Numbered from the stretch's first letter, positions 31,755 through 40,062 are shown. The stretch is DNA of 40,125 nt from Candidatus Paceibacter sp. (GCA_020724885.1 DYGD01000006.1:1-40125), one strand, 5' to 3'. Made by a program: numbers and translations. Notes: generated by a model from the letters alone, not told the origin.

Positions 31755-32630
31755 TTATCGTTTATTTTCAGACAGATAAGCTTCCAATCCATCCTTAACC
31801 TCCGGGTGTTCCAGTCCAAGTTCTATTTGAGCAATGATGAATTGCAGTTTGTTGCCACAATCAAATCTTTTGCCGCTGATTTTTTTACTACGCAAAACTG
31901 CTCCGCCTTCAATCAATTTCATAAAAGCATCCGCCAAACGTATTTCGTCATCTTTACCTCCTTTCAATTCCTTAAGTGTCTGAAAAACCTGCGGGGTGAT
32001 GATAAATCGCCCGACAACTCCGAGATCGGACGGAGCATCTTTGACTTCTGGCTTTTCAACGAATTTTTTTACTAATAAGACATTGTCTCCAAGATCCTCG
32101 CCGCCAACCATGCCGTAGCTTGAATACCGGCTCTCGTGAATTTGTTCAACTGCCACCACCGGATTTCCATATTTATAAAAAGTGTCAATTAATTCTCCAA
32201 TCGCCGGTCTTTGGCCAGTAATAATGTCATCACCAAAAAAGACAGCGACTGACTCATCATCACCAACAAAAGGAAAAGCTGCGAGGATAGCATGGCCGTC
32301 ACCTAGTGGTTTGTTCTGACGGACAAAAGCAAACTTGGCCAGTTTGCCTATTTTTCTAATTTCTTCAAGTTCAGCTTGCTTGCCGCTCTGATCCATGCGG
32401 TATTCAAGTTCAAAATTGCGGTCAAAGTGGTCTTCAATCGCCCGCTTGCCAATGGCAGTCACAAAAATTATTTCTTCAATGCCGGCCGCTACCGCCTCTT
32501 CCACAATATATTGAATGACCGGCTTATCAACTACAGAAAGCATCTCCTTGGGCTGGGCTTTTGTCGCTGGCAAAAAACGAGTTCCCATTCCGGCCACCGG
32601 AATAATGGCTTTTTTTATGGTCTTAATCAT
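31755..32630 (-). CDS. galU: UTP--glucose-1-phosphate uridylyltransferase
   Basis: Makes UDP-glucose for glycan synthesis. The product has 291 aa from ATG 32630; AGGAG is 2-4 nt upstream. The longer frame to 32753 is rejected because it crosses the -10-like TATAGT and lacks conservation. Nucleotidyl-transferase signature IIPVAGMGTRFLPATKAQPKEML, VDKPVIQYIVEEAVAAGIEEIIFV, LGDGHAILAAFPFVGDDESVAVFFGDDII, VEQIHESRYSSYGMVGG, C-terminal RFDCGNKLQFIIAQIELGL. Confidence 0.95.
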   Translation of the reverse strand: MIKTIKKAIIPVAGMGTRFLPATKAQPKEMLSVVDKPVIQYIVEEAVAAGIEEIIFVTAIGKRAIEDHFDRNFELEYRMDQSGKQAELEEIRKIGKLAKFAFVRQNKPLGDGHAILAAFPFVGDDESVAVFFGDDIITGQRPAIGELIDTFYKYGNPVVAVEQIHESRYSSYGMVGGEDLGDNVLLVKKFVEKPEVKDAPSDLGVVGRFIITPQVFQTLKELKGGKDDEIRLADAFMKLIEGGAVLRSKKISGKRFDCGNKLQFIIAQIELGLEHPEVKDGLEAYLSENKR

Positions 32631-32767
32631 CTCTCCTCTACAAACTATACCAAAGATTCTTCTTTTGTGCAGAAAACGCCTCGCCACACCAGTCAGCTCA
32701 TTGTCGACAACACCGACTCTCACAACACAAGTATCAAAACTTTCTTCCAGCAATTAATTTTCTCCTG

Positions 32768-32856
32768 TGCGGAGGAGGAGGGATTCGAACCCTCGACACC
32801 TTTCGGCATACTCGCTCTCCAAGCGAGCGCACTAGACCACTATGCGACTCCTCCGC
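32768..32856 (-). tRNA. tRNA-Ser (anticodon GGA)
   Basis: A class II tRNA of 89 nt without encoded CCA. Acceptor GCGGAGG/CCTCCGC; anticodon arm CTCGC-TTGGAGA-GCGAG with anticodon GGA; long variable arm TATGCCGAAAGGTGTC; T-arm GAGGG-TTCGAAT-CCCTC. The discriminator reads A, whereas Ser tRNAs usually have G. Confidence 0.88.
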
Positions 32857-32895
32857 ACAAGAGAAAATTTAAATTGAAAAGAGTTCTCGATTTTA

Positions 32896-32932
32896 GACAG
32901 GCATGTGCATTAGACCACTCTGCCATCTCCCC
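32896..32932 (-). pseudogene. Truncated 5' half of a tRNA-Ser-like gene
   Basis: On the minus strand GGGGAGATGGCAGAGTGGTC and TAATGCACATGCCTG give the acceptor 5' strand, T8/G9, a class II D-arm and the 5' anticodon stem of a Ser-type tRNA. Similarity ends in the anticodon loop. It lies about 40 bp upstream of the intact tRNA-Ser on the same strand. Confidence 0.6.
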
Positions 32933-32986
32933 GCCATAAACGGAATGAATAAATCAAAAAAACCTACAAATTATAAAAAGTTCAAG

Positions 32987-33589
32987 CTAGATAGAACTAT
33001 AAACTATTAGGCTGATCAGCGCAAAAAAGATTGAGAGATATAAAAGCAGGGCGGCTAAAGACAGAATCCAAGGCAAAGGCAGGACCACAAAAAGCAAAAC
33101 TAGGCCGACCCCAAACGATTGCAAAACCATTTTTATTTTGCCCGGCAAAAGAGCGGTGATCGTCTGCCCGCCTTTCCGAATTTTTATCAGAGCGTTTAAA
33201 ATTAAAAACAATTCAATGGCAACGATAACCGCCATTAAGAAAAAACTCAAGTAAATAGAAACCGCCACCGCACCGACACTGCCGATTAGAAGTTTGTCGG
33301 CCAGCGGGTCGTGCAATTTACCCCAGTCGGTTATCTGCTGTCTGGTGCGCGCCAAAGAGCCGTCTACCGCGTCGGAAAAAGCTGAAACCGAAAATAAAAT
33401 GATACTCCAACCGTGGTAGCCGGAGAGCAAAAGATAGAGAATAACCGGAATGGAAAGATAACGGAAGGTGGTAACATGATTTGGCAAAACGGTTTTGGGA
33501 AACAGGTACAAAAGCGAATGCGCCAAAATTTTGTCAAAGAAATTCGGTTTTTCGGAAACGGTTGAATGAATTCTCAAATTTTCAAACAT
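32987..33589 (-). CDS. CDP-alcohol phosphatidyltransferase
   Basis: A membrane phospholipid-synthesis enzyme of about 200 aa with six predicted helices. The full catalytic motif is present near residues 75-100: DAVDGSLARTRQQITDWGKLHDPLADK, that is D-x2-DG-x2-AR-x8-G-x3-D-x3-D. The product could be phosphatidylglycerophosphate or cardiolipin/phosphatidylinositol-type lipid; the motif does not say which. The start may be ATG 33589 or GTG 33607, which would overlap the htpX stop by 8 bp. It is translationally linked to htpX. Confidence 0.9.
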   Translation of the reverse strand: MFENLRIHSTVSEKPNFFDKILAHSLLYLFPKTVLPNHVTTFRYLSIPVILYLLLSGYHGWSIILFSVSAFSDAVDGSLARTRQQITDWGKLHDPLADKLLIGSVGAVAVSIYLSFFLMAVIVAIELFLILNALIKIRKGGQTITALLPGKIKMVLQSFGVGLVLLFVVLPLPWILSLAALLLYLSIFFALISLIVYSSI

Positions 33590-33599
33590 TTTGTTGCTG

Positions 33600-34478
33600 T
33601 TACCCACGCAATGCTCTTATCCTTTCTTGCGCCGGTGGGTGTGTGGAAAATAATTTATTCATAAATCCGGCAAAACCCTGCGCGCCGAAAGGGTTGGAAA
33701 TAAAAAGATGAGAAGTCGCATGACTGGCATGTCTCATCGGCCGGCTGTAATTTGAAATTTTTTCCAGAGCGGAAGCAAGACCTTCCGGATAGCGAGTCAA
33801 AAGCGCGCCGGAAGCGTCAGCCAAAAACTCTCTTCTGCGCGATACGGCAAGCTGAATAACTTTTGCGGCAATCGGCGCTAAAATTATCGCCACAATTGCC
33901 AAAACCATAAGCCAACCGGCTCCTTTGTCCCGTCTACCGCCACCGAAAAAAGCCATCCGCCATGAGATATCCGCCAAAATAGCAATAAAACCGACCAGAG
34001 TGACGGCAATTGTTGAGACCAGCATATCTCGGTTGCCGATGTGAGAAAGCTCGTGAGCGATAACACCTTCAAGCTCCGTTCTGTCCAGTATTTGAAGCAA
34101 ACCGGTTGTCACCGCCACTGCTGAATGTTTAGGACTTCTTCCAGTAGCAAAAGCGTTTGGCGCCGGATCATCAACAATATAGAGTTTTGGCATCGGAAGC
34201 CCGGCCGTAATTGAAAGATTTTCAACAATGTTCCAAAGCTCGCGGTGAGAATCGCGGGAAACCGGCTTGGCCCGGGTTAATTTAATGACAATTTTGTCAG
34301 AATACCAGTAGCTGAAAAAATTCATTAGGATGGCAAAGGCGACAGCGATGTAAAGAACGCTAGGCGAGTCAAAATACCAGCTGATAAGCCAGCCAACAAA
34401 AATAACGACCACCAAAAAGAAAAACATCAAAAACCATGTTTTGCGAACGTTTTTGTCTTTTTCGTTATAGATGTTCAT
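33600..34478 (-). CDS. htpX: HtpX-family membrane metalloprotease
   Basis: M48 zinc protease for membrane-protein quality control. The product has 292 aa. Two N-terminal helices; VIAHELSHIGNRDM near residue 140 supplies the HExxH-type zinc site (HELSH); two further helices; RRREFLADASGALLTRYPEGLASAL near 212 supplies the third zinc ligand (Glu of EFxAD). C-terminal THPPAQERIRALRG. It follows the RDD and lemA genes on the same strand, an association seen in many bacteria. Confidence 0.94.
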   Translation of the reverse strand: MNIYNEKDKNVRKTWFLMFFFLVVVIFVGWLISWYFDSPSVLYIAVAFAILMNFFSYWYSDKIVIKLTRAKPVSRDSHRELWNIVENLSITAGLPMPKLYIVDDPAPNAFATGRSPKHSAVAVTTGLLQILDRTELEGVIAHELSHIGNRDMLVSTIAVTLVGFIAILADISWRMAFFGGGRRDKGAGWLMVLAIVAIILAPIAAKVIQLAVSRRREFLADASGALLTRYPEGLASALEKISNYSRPMRHASHATSHLFISNPFGAQGFAGFMNKLFSTHPPAQERIRALRG

Positions 34479-34557
34479 AATTAACCAACAACTAACAACC
34501 TTTACTACCTATGCCCATACAACCTATACCACCTATACAACAAAAAACTAAAAATTG

Positions 34558-34596
34558 TGTTGTAGAGGTTGTTGGTTGTAGAGGTTGTAGAGGTTT
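34558..34596. repeat. Short tandem repeat TTGTAGAGG
   Basis: Copies at 34560-34568, 34576-34584 and 34585-34593, with GTTG linkers. The preceding 34495-34555 holds related CCTATACAAC-type units in the opposite sense, so the spacer between htpX and the RDD gene can fold back on itself. Confidence 0.5.
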
Positions 34597-35063
34597 TATT
34601 GATGCCTTATCACCAACGTTTTGGCAATAATATCGTGGAGTCCTTGTTTTTTCTTGGTCCAACCAATCATTAGGTAGCCGATGAAGAGAATAATAGCAGA
34701 AATTATTTTGGCAAAATGCCGGCCGGTGGCTCGCCAAAAGGAAAGTTTTCGTCCATGGTCGTCGGTAACTTGAAGATGCAAAACCATTTTCCCGGGAGTC
34801 GCCTGCTTAACCGAACTTTCAAAGAAAGCGAAGTAAAGCCAAGCGCCTAAAGTGTTGAAAATTCCGGCGGCGTTTCCAAAAATAAAAGACAAAATACTTA
34901 CGGCAACACCTAAAATAACCATATCTATAATTCCAGCGCCAAATCGCCGCCAAAAACCAGCATAAAGAACTTCCGGCAAAGCGGCAACAGACGCGGTGGC
35001 TTGCGGATTTCCTGAAGAAACCCCTTGGTCAGGAGTGGGTGTGTTTGATTGATTTTGTTCCAT
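34596..35063 (-). CDS. RDD-family membrane protein
   Basis: The product has 155 aa. The RDD signature is near residue 32 (LYAGFWRRFGAGIIDMVILGVAVSIL, with Arg and Asp in the first helix), a second hydrophobic helix near 66-85, then TPGKMVLHLQVTDDHGRKLSFWRATGRHFAKII and a third helix. The conserved GQTPGKxxxxLxVxDxxG-like stretch is clear (here KQATPGKMVLHLQVTDDHG). The N-terminus is a disordered Gln/Asn/Pro-rich stretch. The function of RDD proteins is mostly unknown; transport is suspected for some. Confidence 0.88.
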   Translation of the reverse strand: MEQNQSNTPTPDQGVSSGNPQATASVAALPEVLYAGFWRRFGAGIIDMVILGVAVSILSFIFGNAAGIFNTLGAWLYFAFFESSVKQATPGKMVLHLQVTDDHGRKLSFWRATGRHFAKIISAIILFIGYLMIGWTKKKQGLHDIIAKTLVIRHQ

Positions 35064-35102
35064 AAATTTAATTTTTAGAAATTAAAAATTTCCCACAATT
35101 TT

Positions 35103-35672
35103 CTAAAACTGCACGGCTACCGGTTCTTTAGCCGCCGCTTCACCCTCCCCCAGCTCAAAGAAATCCCTTCTGGCAAACCTAAACATTTTAGCGACAATGT
35201 TTGCCGGGAAGGATTCAATGCCGATGTTTAGGTTTCTGACGTTGGTGTTGTAAAAACGGCGCGCCGCCTGAATTTTGTTTTCGGTGTCAGAAAGCTCTCG
35301 CTGAAGTTCCAGAAAATTTTGATTGGCTTTAAGGTCGGGATAATTTTCAGCCACGGCAAAAAGCGACTTCAAAGCGCCGGCGAGTATCCCTTCGGCTTGG
35401 GCCACACCTTTAATGTCACCCTTGACTTCGGCATTCATGGAGCGAGTACGAGCTTCGGTTACTGATTCAAAAACGCCTTTTTCATGCGCGGCGTAACCTT
35501 TTACCGTATTCACTAAATTAGGAATAAGGTCATATCGCCTTTTTAATTGGACATCAATATCGGCCCAACTTTCCTTGGCGCGATTGACCAAACGAACAAA
35601 ACGATTGTAGGCCATAATGACCCAGAGAACGATTAGAACTAAAATTCCTATTAAGATGTATGTGAAATTCAT
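35103..35672 (-). CDS. lemA: LemA family protein
   Basis: A membrane-anchored coiled-coil protein of 189 aa from ATG 35672 (MNFTYILIG). One N-terminal helix, then the LemA signature YNRFVRLVNRAKESWADIDVQLKRRYDLIPNLVNTVKGYAAHE, NYPDLKANQNFLELQRELSDTENKIQAARRFYN and the C-terminal FPANIVAKMFRF. It is the first gene of the lemA-RDD-htpX-CDP-alcohol transferase unit. LemA has an N-out topology in known members; the role is unclear. Confidence 0.94.
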   Translation of the reverse strand: MNFTYILIGILVLIVLWVIMAYNRFVRLVNRAKESWADIDVQLKRRYDLIPNLVNTVKGYAAHEKGVFESVTEARTRSMNAEVKGDIKGVAQAEGILAGALKSLFAVAENYPDLKANQNFLELQRELSDTENKIQAARRFYNTNVRNLNIGIESFPANIVAKMFRFARRDFFELGEGEAAAKEPVAVQF

Positions 35673-35817
35673 GATAAATGATTTATGACTGATAACCCCA
35701 GTAGTAGAAAATTTTATTTTCACTACAGGGCAAGCTTATAACTGAATAACTGCTACATAATACCACGCCCTAGCAATAGAACATAGGGATTAGAAAACAG
35801 AGTTATGTAGTACAATA

Positions 35818-37437
35818 CTATAGAGAAACCGTAACAGCAATGATTTTTGCTTCGTCTATTTCCCGATCTATATTCACAGCAAAATATTTTAATTTACTGC
35901 CATCGTCGCTAAATACAGGTCGAGTAACATCATCGTACCATCCCATCTTTTCACCGTTTAAGATAACTACCTCCCTAGTTGTATCCCACCACTCTCTTCT
36001 TTCCCACTCTGGGGATCTCAGGGTGATAACATAAGCGTAGTTTTTGCCATCAGGGCTGAAAGAGAAATCTCTAACAGAGAACCCATGTTCCTGTCTCTCT
36101 CCATCTATAACGAAAAACCTCTCTGACGGTGTTTCTTCTGTAGAGTAGGCATACCTATTGCTGTCCAGACTAAAATTGATTTCTCTGATAGAACCATAGG
36201 GGAGAGAACCGTAAGGACCCTCTTCTCTATTGCTTCCTCTCTTGTTAAGAATAAAATAGCTCTTTTCGTCCCATCTAGCCATATAAGCAAATGATTTGCT
36301 GTCCGGACTAAAAATTACATTTCCTACCGAAGAAAAAGATTTAAGCTCTTCTCCATCAACAATAACAAACTTTTCTTCTCCCCTTCCTGCGCTGTAGGCA
36401 AACCTATTTCCATCTGGACTAAAAATCAATCTTGTAGATGTTTTATCGTATCTCTCTTGCTCCTCTCCATTTATGACAACAAATTCCTCGTTTCCAATAG
36501 CAGCGCTATAGGCAAAATCATTTTGAGAACTGAAATATGCCATACTGACTTTTTCATACAAACTTTGTTTTACTCCATTAAGTACAAAATAGCTGCCACC
36601 TGCACCTTTTACTCTATAAACATAACTTTGGCTATCTGGACTAAAAATAATCCCTTCTTCGCCTATTTGCCAACCATCGATATCTTCTCTTTCCCCGTCT
36701 ACCACAACAAAGGGCCTACCACCATGTCTGTCTCCTTCCCACCCAACATAGGCGAATCTTTTACTGTCAGGACTAAAGCTTGCGTTAATAGTAGAGGGAT
36801 GGAAGGTCTTAGACAGCTCTATTTTTTTGCCATCACTAAAAATCAAGAAGGTTCTATATGACACATAAAAGTCTGAAGCTGTTTCGGATATTTCTTGGGC
36901 TGTGTAAACAAACTTTTTGCCGTCTGGACTAAATAAAATATTTTTTTGGGTAGGACTCTCGATTTTTGTTGTGTCTGTAGTAAATCTCTCCACCCAATCA
37001 TGTCTTTCTAATTCCTCCCTATTTAATACAATAAATTCTTGATCTCCTTGCCGGGCTATATAGGAAACGCCTTGTTCATCCAAGCTAAGATATTCAATAG
37101 AGTCATATCTATTATGCTCCTCCCCGTTTAAAACCACGAATTGTTTTTCACCCTCATATCTTACAAAAGCAAAATTTTTACCGTGCGGATCTGTCGAAAT
37201 ACGATGAAATTGACCTGTACCGGTAAAAGAGTAAACTATTGTTTCTTGCTTTTCGACAACTTTTTCTGTGGATGTTTCCTCCCTCTCCCCAAAACCACTA
37301 AACACAAAATATCCTCCGACGATAAGCGCGACAACGGCTAAAATAACTATCCCGATAATTAAAGGTGTTTTGTTTTTCGGAGCATTAACCTCCTGATTTT
37401 GAAATTCTGCTTGTGGAGTTTGATTTTCCGGTGGCAT
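35818..37437 (-). CDS. Membrane-anchored beta-propeller (TolB/PD40-like) protein
   Basis: The product has 539 aa. A disordered Gln/Asn-rich N-terminus (first 20 residues) leads to one membrane helix (LIIGIVILAVVALIVGGYFVF), then about ten repeats of 35-45 residues built on FSPDxxxFAY...xFVVxNGEE, as in FSPDSKRFAYVGWEG, FSPDSQSYVYRVKG, FSPDGNRFAYSAGRG and FSPDSKSFAYMARWD. These are PD40/WD40-type blades that would form an extracellular propeller. The repeat FVV(V/L)DGE motif is unusually regular. No catalytic site is seen. The first 20 codons and upstream bases are duplicated at 39063-39136. Confidence 0.85.
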   Translation of the reverse strand: MPPENQTPQAEFQNQEVNAPKNKTPLIIGIVILAVVALIVGGYFVFSGFGEREETSTEKVVEKQETIVYSFTGTGQFHRISTDPHGKNFAFVRYEGEKQFVVLNGEEHNRYDSIEYLSLDEQGVSYIARQGDQEFIVLNREELERHDWVERFTTDTTKIESPTQKNILFSPDGKKFVYTAQEISETASDFYVSYRTFLIFSDGKKIELSKTFHPSTINASFSPDSKRFAYVGWEGDRHGGRPFVVVDGEREDIDGWQIGEEGIIFSPDSQSYVYRVKGAGGSYFVLNGVKQSLYEKVSMAYFSSQNDFAYSAAIGNEEFVVINGEEQERYDKTSTRLIFSPDGNRFAYSAGRGEEKFVIVDGEELKSFSSVGNVIFSPDSKSFAYMARWDEKSYFILNKRGSNREEGPYGSLPYGSIREINFSLDSNRYAYSTEETPSERFFVIDGERQEHGFSVRDFSFSPDGKNYAYVITLRSPEWERREWWDTTREVVILNGEKMGWYDDVTRPVFSDDGSKLKYFAVNIDREIDEAKIIAVTVSL

Positions 37438-37457
37438 GGAATTAGTTTTTAGTTTAT
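37384..37457. repeat. 74-bp direct repeat, copy 1
   Basis: It covers the first 18 codons of the beta-propeller gene and 20 bp upstream. An identical copy lies at 39063-39136, same orientation. Confidence 0.85.
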
Positions 37458-37497
37458 CAAAAAAATTTCAAACTGGATAAAAGTTATCAACTCCTCT

Positions 37498-38502
37498 CTA
37501 CCTAGATTTTGGAATAAAACTGACGCTGTCTTCATCAAAAAACATTAGCAAACAACTTCTCTTCTTTTCATCCGAACCGGTGAAGCTACCAAATACCTCA
37601 CACAATCTTAATTGGTAAAAAAAATCAAGACTAGAGATGTCCTCTACTACTATCCTAAAGGGACTAGTTTTTGATACGACAGGTAATGGAATTTCTGCTA
37701 TGAATCTTTGATGGAAATCAACTGCTAACGGTTCTAGTTCTCCAGTAGCAGGAATAACCCGTGGCCGAAGATAGGGTTCTATGGTAAAAATGCAAAACTC
37801 CTGGAAGGTAGCATTCAAAGGAATATCTGTAATAGAATCCGGAGGCACAACGGCTATTTTCTCATCTGACAGCTGAACACAGAAATCTATCAGCTCCTTG
37901 GCATCTGTTTTGTCCCCCGGACCCAAACCTGGAGAATCAAAGATTATGTCTCTCAAACAAAAGTCAGGGCCGGCCGTTTTTCTTCCTGAAGGAGTTGTAA
38001 TGCTAAGCTGAATTTGACCTAAAAGACACTTTTCAACTATAGAAGAGTCGGCGGTTTTGTCTGAAAGAACTACAACTGGAATCGAAAGTGTGAATACTAG
38101 CACCAAGGGCATTGCGTAGAAAACAATGACGGATAAAATCAATCTTCTTATTAACCACAACAAAAAGACAAAAACAACGTACCAAAAAACAAAAGCGAAC
38201 GCTGGAATAAGTATTTGTGCTCCAAATGCTAGTGACATAGAGCGTGTTAATAAAATAATTACAGAAAATATTACTTCTGGAAGAAAAAGTATACCTCCTG
38301 AAATTTTGTAAAATAGATTTACTTCTGCATCGAAACTATAAGGATTTAATGTTTGATATAAAACGTTATTAAAATACGAATACAAAATTGCAGACGACAA
38401 AACCAGAGAAAGAAAAACAGGAAATATAAAAACCGCCCAATTTGAAGGCCTTCTCTTCCGCGCCGGTTCCACATTTAATTGAGCTTGATTTTCCGAGGGC
38501 AT
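37498..38502 (-). CDS. Multi-pass membrane protein of unknown function
   Basis: The product has 334 aa. The N-terminus (MPSENQAQLN) resembles that of the beta-propeller protein (MPPENQTPQA), and the upstream bases are also similar, so the two genes share a common 5' module. Four membrane helices lie in the first 150 residues (FIFPVFLSLVLSSAILYSYF, GGILFLPEVIFSVIILLT, FAFVFWYVVFVFLLWLI, VIVFYAMPLVLVFTLSIPVVV). A C-terminal extracytoplasmic domain of about 180 residues has six or more cysteines (CLLGQIQLS, FCLRDI, DFCVQLS, FCIFTIEP, RLCEVFG, RSCLLM), suggesting disulfides. No family is recognised. Confidence 0.75.
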   Translation of the reverse strand: MPSENQAQLNVEPARKRRPSNWAVFIFPVFLSLVLSSAILYSYFNNVLYQTLNPYSFDAEVNLFYKISGGILFLPEVIFSVIILLTRSMSLAFGAQILIPAFAFVFWYVVFVFLLWLIRRLILSVIVFYAMPLVLVFTLSIPVVVLSDKTADSSIVEKCLLGQIQLSITTPSGRKTAGPDFCLRDIIFDSPGLGPGDKTDAKELIDFCVQLSDEKIAVVPPDSITDIPLNATFQEFCIFTIEPYLRPRVIPATGELEPLAVDFHQRFIAEIPLPVVSKTSPFRIVVEDISSLDFFYQLRLCEVFGSFTGSDEKKRSCLLMFFDEDSVSFIPKSR

Positions 38503-38518
38503 AAGTTAAACGTTAGTT

Positions 38519-38746
38519 TTATAAATCATCAAACTCGTCTACCGATAGTCCGGCCTGCCTGACAACAATGTTATAGAGTGTCCCAATCGGTATATCTTTA
38601 GAACTATGTACCGGAACAGTCACAATCCTAGACCCGTCTTTGCTCTTAAGGTAAAGGTGGCTCCCCCGCTGATGCGTCTCAGAAAAACCGGCTTTCTTGA
38701 GTTTTTGAATGACTTTTCTTGCCGGCAGTCGTTTGAGCTTACCCAT
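38519..38746 (-). CDS. hicA: HicA family toxin (mRNA interferase)
   Basis: The product has 75 aa with the compact dsRBD-like fold: ARKVIQKLKKAGFSETHQRGSHLYLKSKDGSRIVTVPVHSSKDIPIGTLYNIVVRQAGLSVDEFDDL. The catalytic His is in RGSHLYL. It lies 5 bp after hicB, so the antitoxin comes first, opposite to the classical hicAB order but common elsewhere. Confidence 0.93.
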   Translation of the reverse strand: MGKLKRLPARKVIQKLKKAGFSETHQRGSHLYLKSKDGSRIVTVPVHSSKDIPIGTLYNIVVRQAGLSVDEFDDL

Positions 38747-38751
38747 GGAAT

Positions 38752-39000
38752 TTAAACAGCTTCTGGAATAAAAAGTTTGATGTAAGTACCTTCAGTATGA
38801 AAAGCTGGTTTAGGAATTTCTTTCTGTTCTTTAACAAGCACCTCCAAATAACCCAAGGCCGCTTCTCTGACATTGGCTTCCGCCTCGGCAAAGGAATCAC
38901 CAAAAGAAGAAACATGGTTAAGCTCCGGAATGGTAGCAACTACCTGCCTTGTTTCTTTATCCACTTCATATTCAATTTTGTACTGAAACTCTTTTGACAT
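38752..39000 (-). CDS. hicB: HicB family antitoxin
   Basis: The product has 82 aa from ATG 39000. The partly degraded RNase H-like fold is recognised by IEYEVDKETRQVVATIPELNHVSSFGDSFAEAEANVREAALGYLEVL (a usual HicB pattern of P-GD-x-EA-x-x-x-EA). There is no C-terminal DNA-binding domain, so it would bind HicA rather than also repress. TATAAT is 6 bp before the ATG (39007-39012), giving a leaderless hicB-hicA mRNA. Confidence 0.92.
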   Translation of the reverse strand: MSKEFQYKIEYEVDKETRQVVATIPELNHVSSFGDSFAEAEANVREAALGYLEVLVKEQKEIPKPAFHTEGTYIKLFIPEAV

Positions 39001-39006
39001 GCTTCT

Positions 39007-39012
39007 ATTATA
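39007..39012 (-). promoter_or_regulatory. hicBA -10 box, leaderless
   Basis: TATAAT on the minus strand with TGt in front (extended -10), 6 bp before the hicB ATG; a TTGGAT lies 18 bp further upstream. Confidence 0.6.
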
Positions 39013-39062
39013 ACACTTAATTTGCTTGAAATCCAAGAATTTGTATGCCGTATCTAGAATTT

Positions 39063-39136
39063 ATTAACCTCCTGATTTTGAAATTCTGCTTGTGGAGTTT
39101 GATTTTCCGGTGGCATGGAATTAGTTTTTAGTTTAT
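39063..39136. repeat. 74-bp direct repeat, copy 2 (orphan gene start)
   Basis: Identical to 37384-37457, carrying ATG and 18 codons of the beta-propeller gene, after which the frame meets AAA TTC TAG. It is therefore an 20-codon remnant and not a gene. The region between the copies holds the membrane protein and hicBA. Confidence 0.85.
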
Positions 39137-39141
39137 AGCCC

Positions 39142-39573
39142 TTAGTTTTGTTTATCCATAAACTCTACGAAATATTTAGCAAAAGCGCGAAAGACATCCG
39201 GAGCTTTTTGGAGATAATCATGAATTTTTACTTCATCAATTTTATCGTAATCGTGAACCAAAAAATTCCTAAATTTCGCCATATCAATATTTTCATCCGC
39301 AAACTGTCTTGGGACAATTTCACTTTCCCCAAGCATTCGCACCACGTCTTTGTATTCTTCCGCGGTTTTGCCGACTACTTTTGATAAGAAATGTTGTCCA
39401 ACATCCAAAATTATCGTTATGCCTATGAGTAAATTGAACATAGCAACATTATTCAATTTAAAATCTTTTACAAACTCGTCTTTTGGAGAACGGGACACTT
39501 CCTCAAGTATTTTAATTACTTCCTTGAGGCGGAACAGTTTGCTGTTCATTGATTCTTTTTCAAACAATTTCAT
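39142..39573 (-). CDS. hepT: HepT-like toxin of the HepT-MntA pair
   Basis: The product has 143 aa, all helical, DUF86/HEPN type. The HEPN RNase motif R-x4-H-x-Y appears as RNFLVHDY near residue 106. ILDVGQHFLSK near 56 is also typical. It overlaps neither neighbour: the mntA stop is 10 bp upstream. In characterised pairs MntA adds AMP to a Tyr next to the HEPN motif to silence HepT; the Tyr in HDY is present here. Confidence 0.92.
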   Translation of the reverse strand: MKLFEKESMNSKLFRLKEVIKILEEVSRSPKDEFVKDFKLNNVAMFNLLIGITIILDVGQHFLSKVVGKTAEEYKDVVRMLGESEIVPRQFADENIDMAKFRNFLVHDYDKIDEVKIHDYLQKAPDVFRAFAKYFVEFMDKQN

Positions 39574-39582
39574 ATTTCTTGT

Positions 39583-40017
39583 TTATACTGGTAATTTGCC
39601 AAAGCTACCATCTTTTAGCTCCTGCCTTAAAACATTGTCGCGAATACGCCTTAATTCTTTTGTATCTTCGTACTCTCTGACAATCATCCGTTCTAGCGCA
39701 AAACGGGCATCAGAATCTACATCAAGAATCAACTCTCCGCCAAATATCGCTTGATATTTTATAAGAGGTCCGCGAGCGGTTTTGAGATCTATGACATCGG
39801 TATCAACAACTCCTAATTCTCTTGTAATATCAAAAGAGAGTTTCATTCTTTTATTAAAGTTGTCCTGCCCAAAAGCATCTTCGCCGAAAAGCACGCCGAC
39901 ATCAATATCAGAATGTGGCCCCATTGTGCCCCGAAGGGCTGAGCCAAAAAGATACCCGACAATTACGCCGTGCTGTTCCATAATTTCCGCTATTCTTTTT
40001 TTATCTTTCTCGTTCAT
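39583..40017 (-). CDS. mntA: MntA-type nucleotidyltransferase antitoxin
   Basis: The product has 144 aa with the minimal nucleotidyltransferase motif GSALRGTMGPHSDIDVGVLF near residue 27 (GS-x10-D-x-D), plus a downstream Asp in DVIDLKTA. It is first of the mntA-hepT pair, with TATAGT 7 bp before the ATG (40025-40030). Confidence 0.92.
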   Translation of the reverse strand: MNEKDKKRIAEIMEQHGVIVGYLFGSALRGTMGPHSDIDVGVLFGEDAFGQDNFNKRMKLSFDITRELGVVDTDVIDLKTARGPLIKYQAIFGGELILDVDSDARFALERMIVREYEDTKELRRIRDNVLRQELKDGSFGKLPV

Positions 40018-40024
40018 ATCAATA

Positions 40025-40030
40025 ACTATA
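40025..40030 (-). promoter_or_regulatory. mntA-hepT -10 box, leaderless
   Basis: TATAGT on the minus strand with TGg in front (extended -10), 7 bp before the mntA ATG. TTAAAA lies 17 bp upstream. Confidence 0.55.
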
Positions 40031-40062
40031 CCATAAAGTTGATGAAATTTTAACGGCTTTCT

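Noticed and set aside
32630-32753. N-terminal extension of GalU
   Set aside because: It has no similarity to the family and spans the likely promoter; ATG 32630 begins exactly at the conserved domain.
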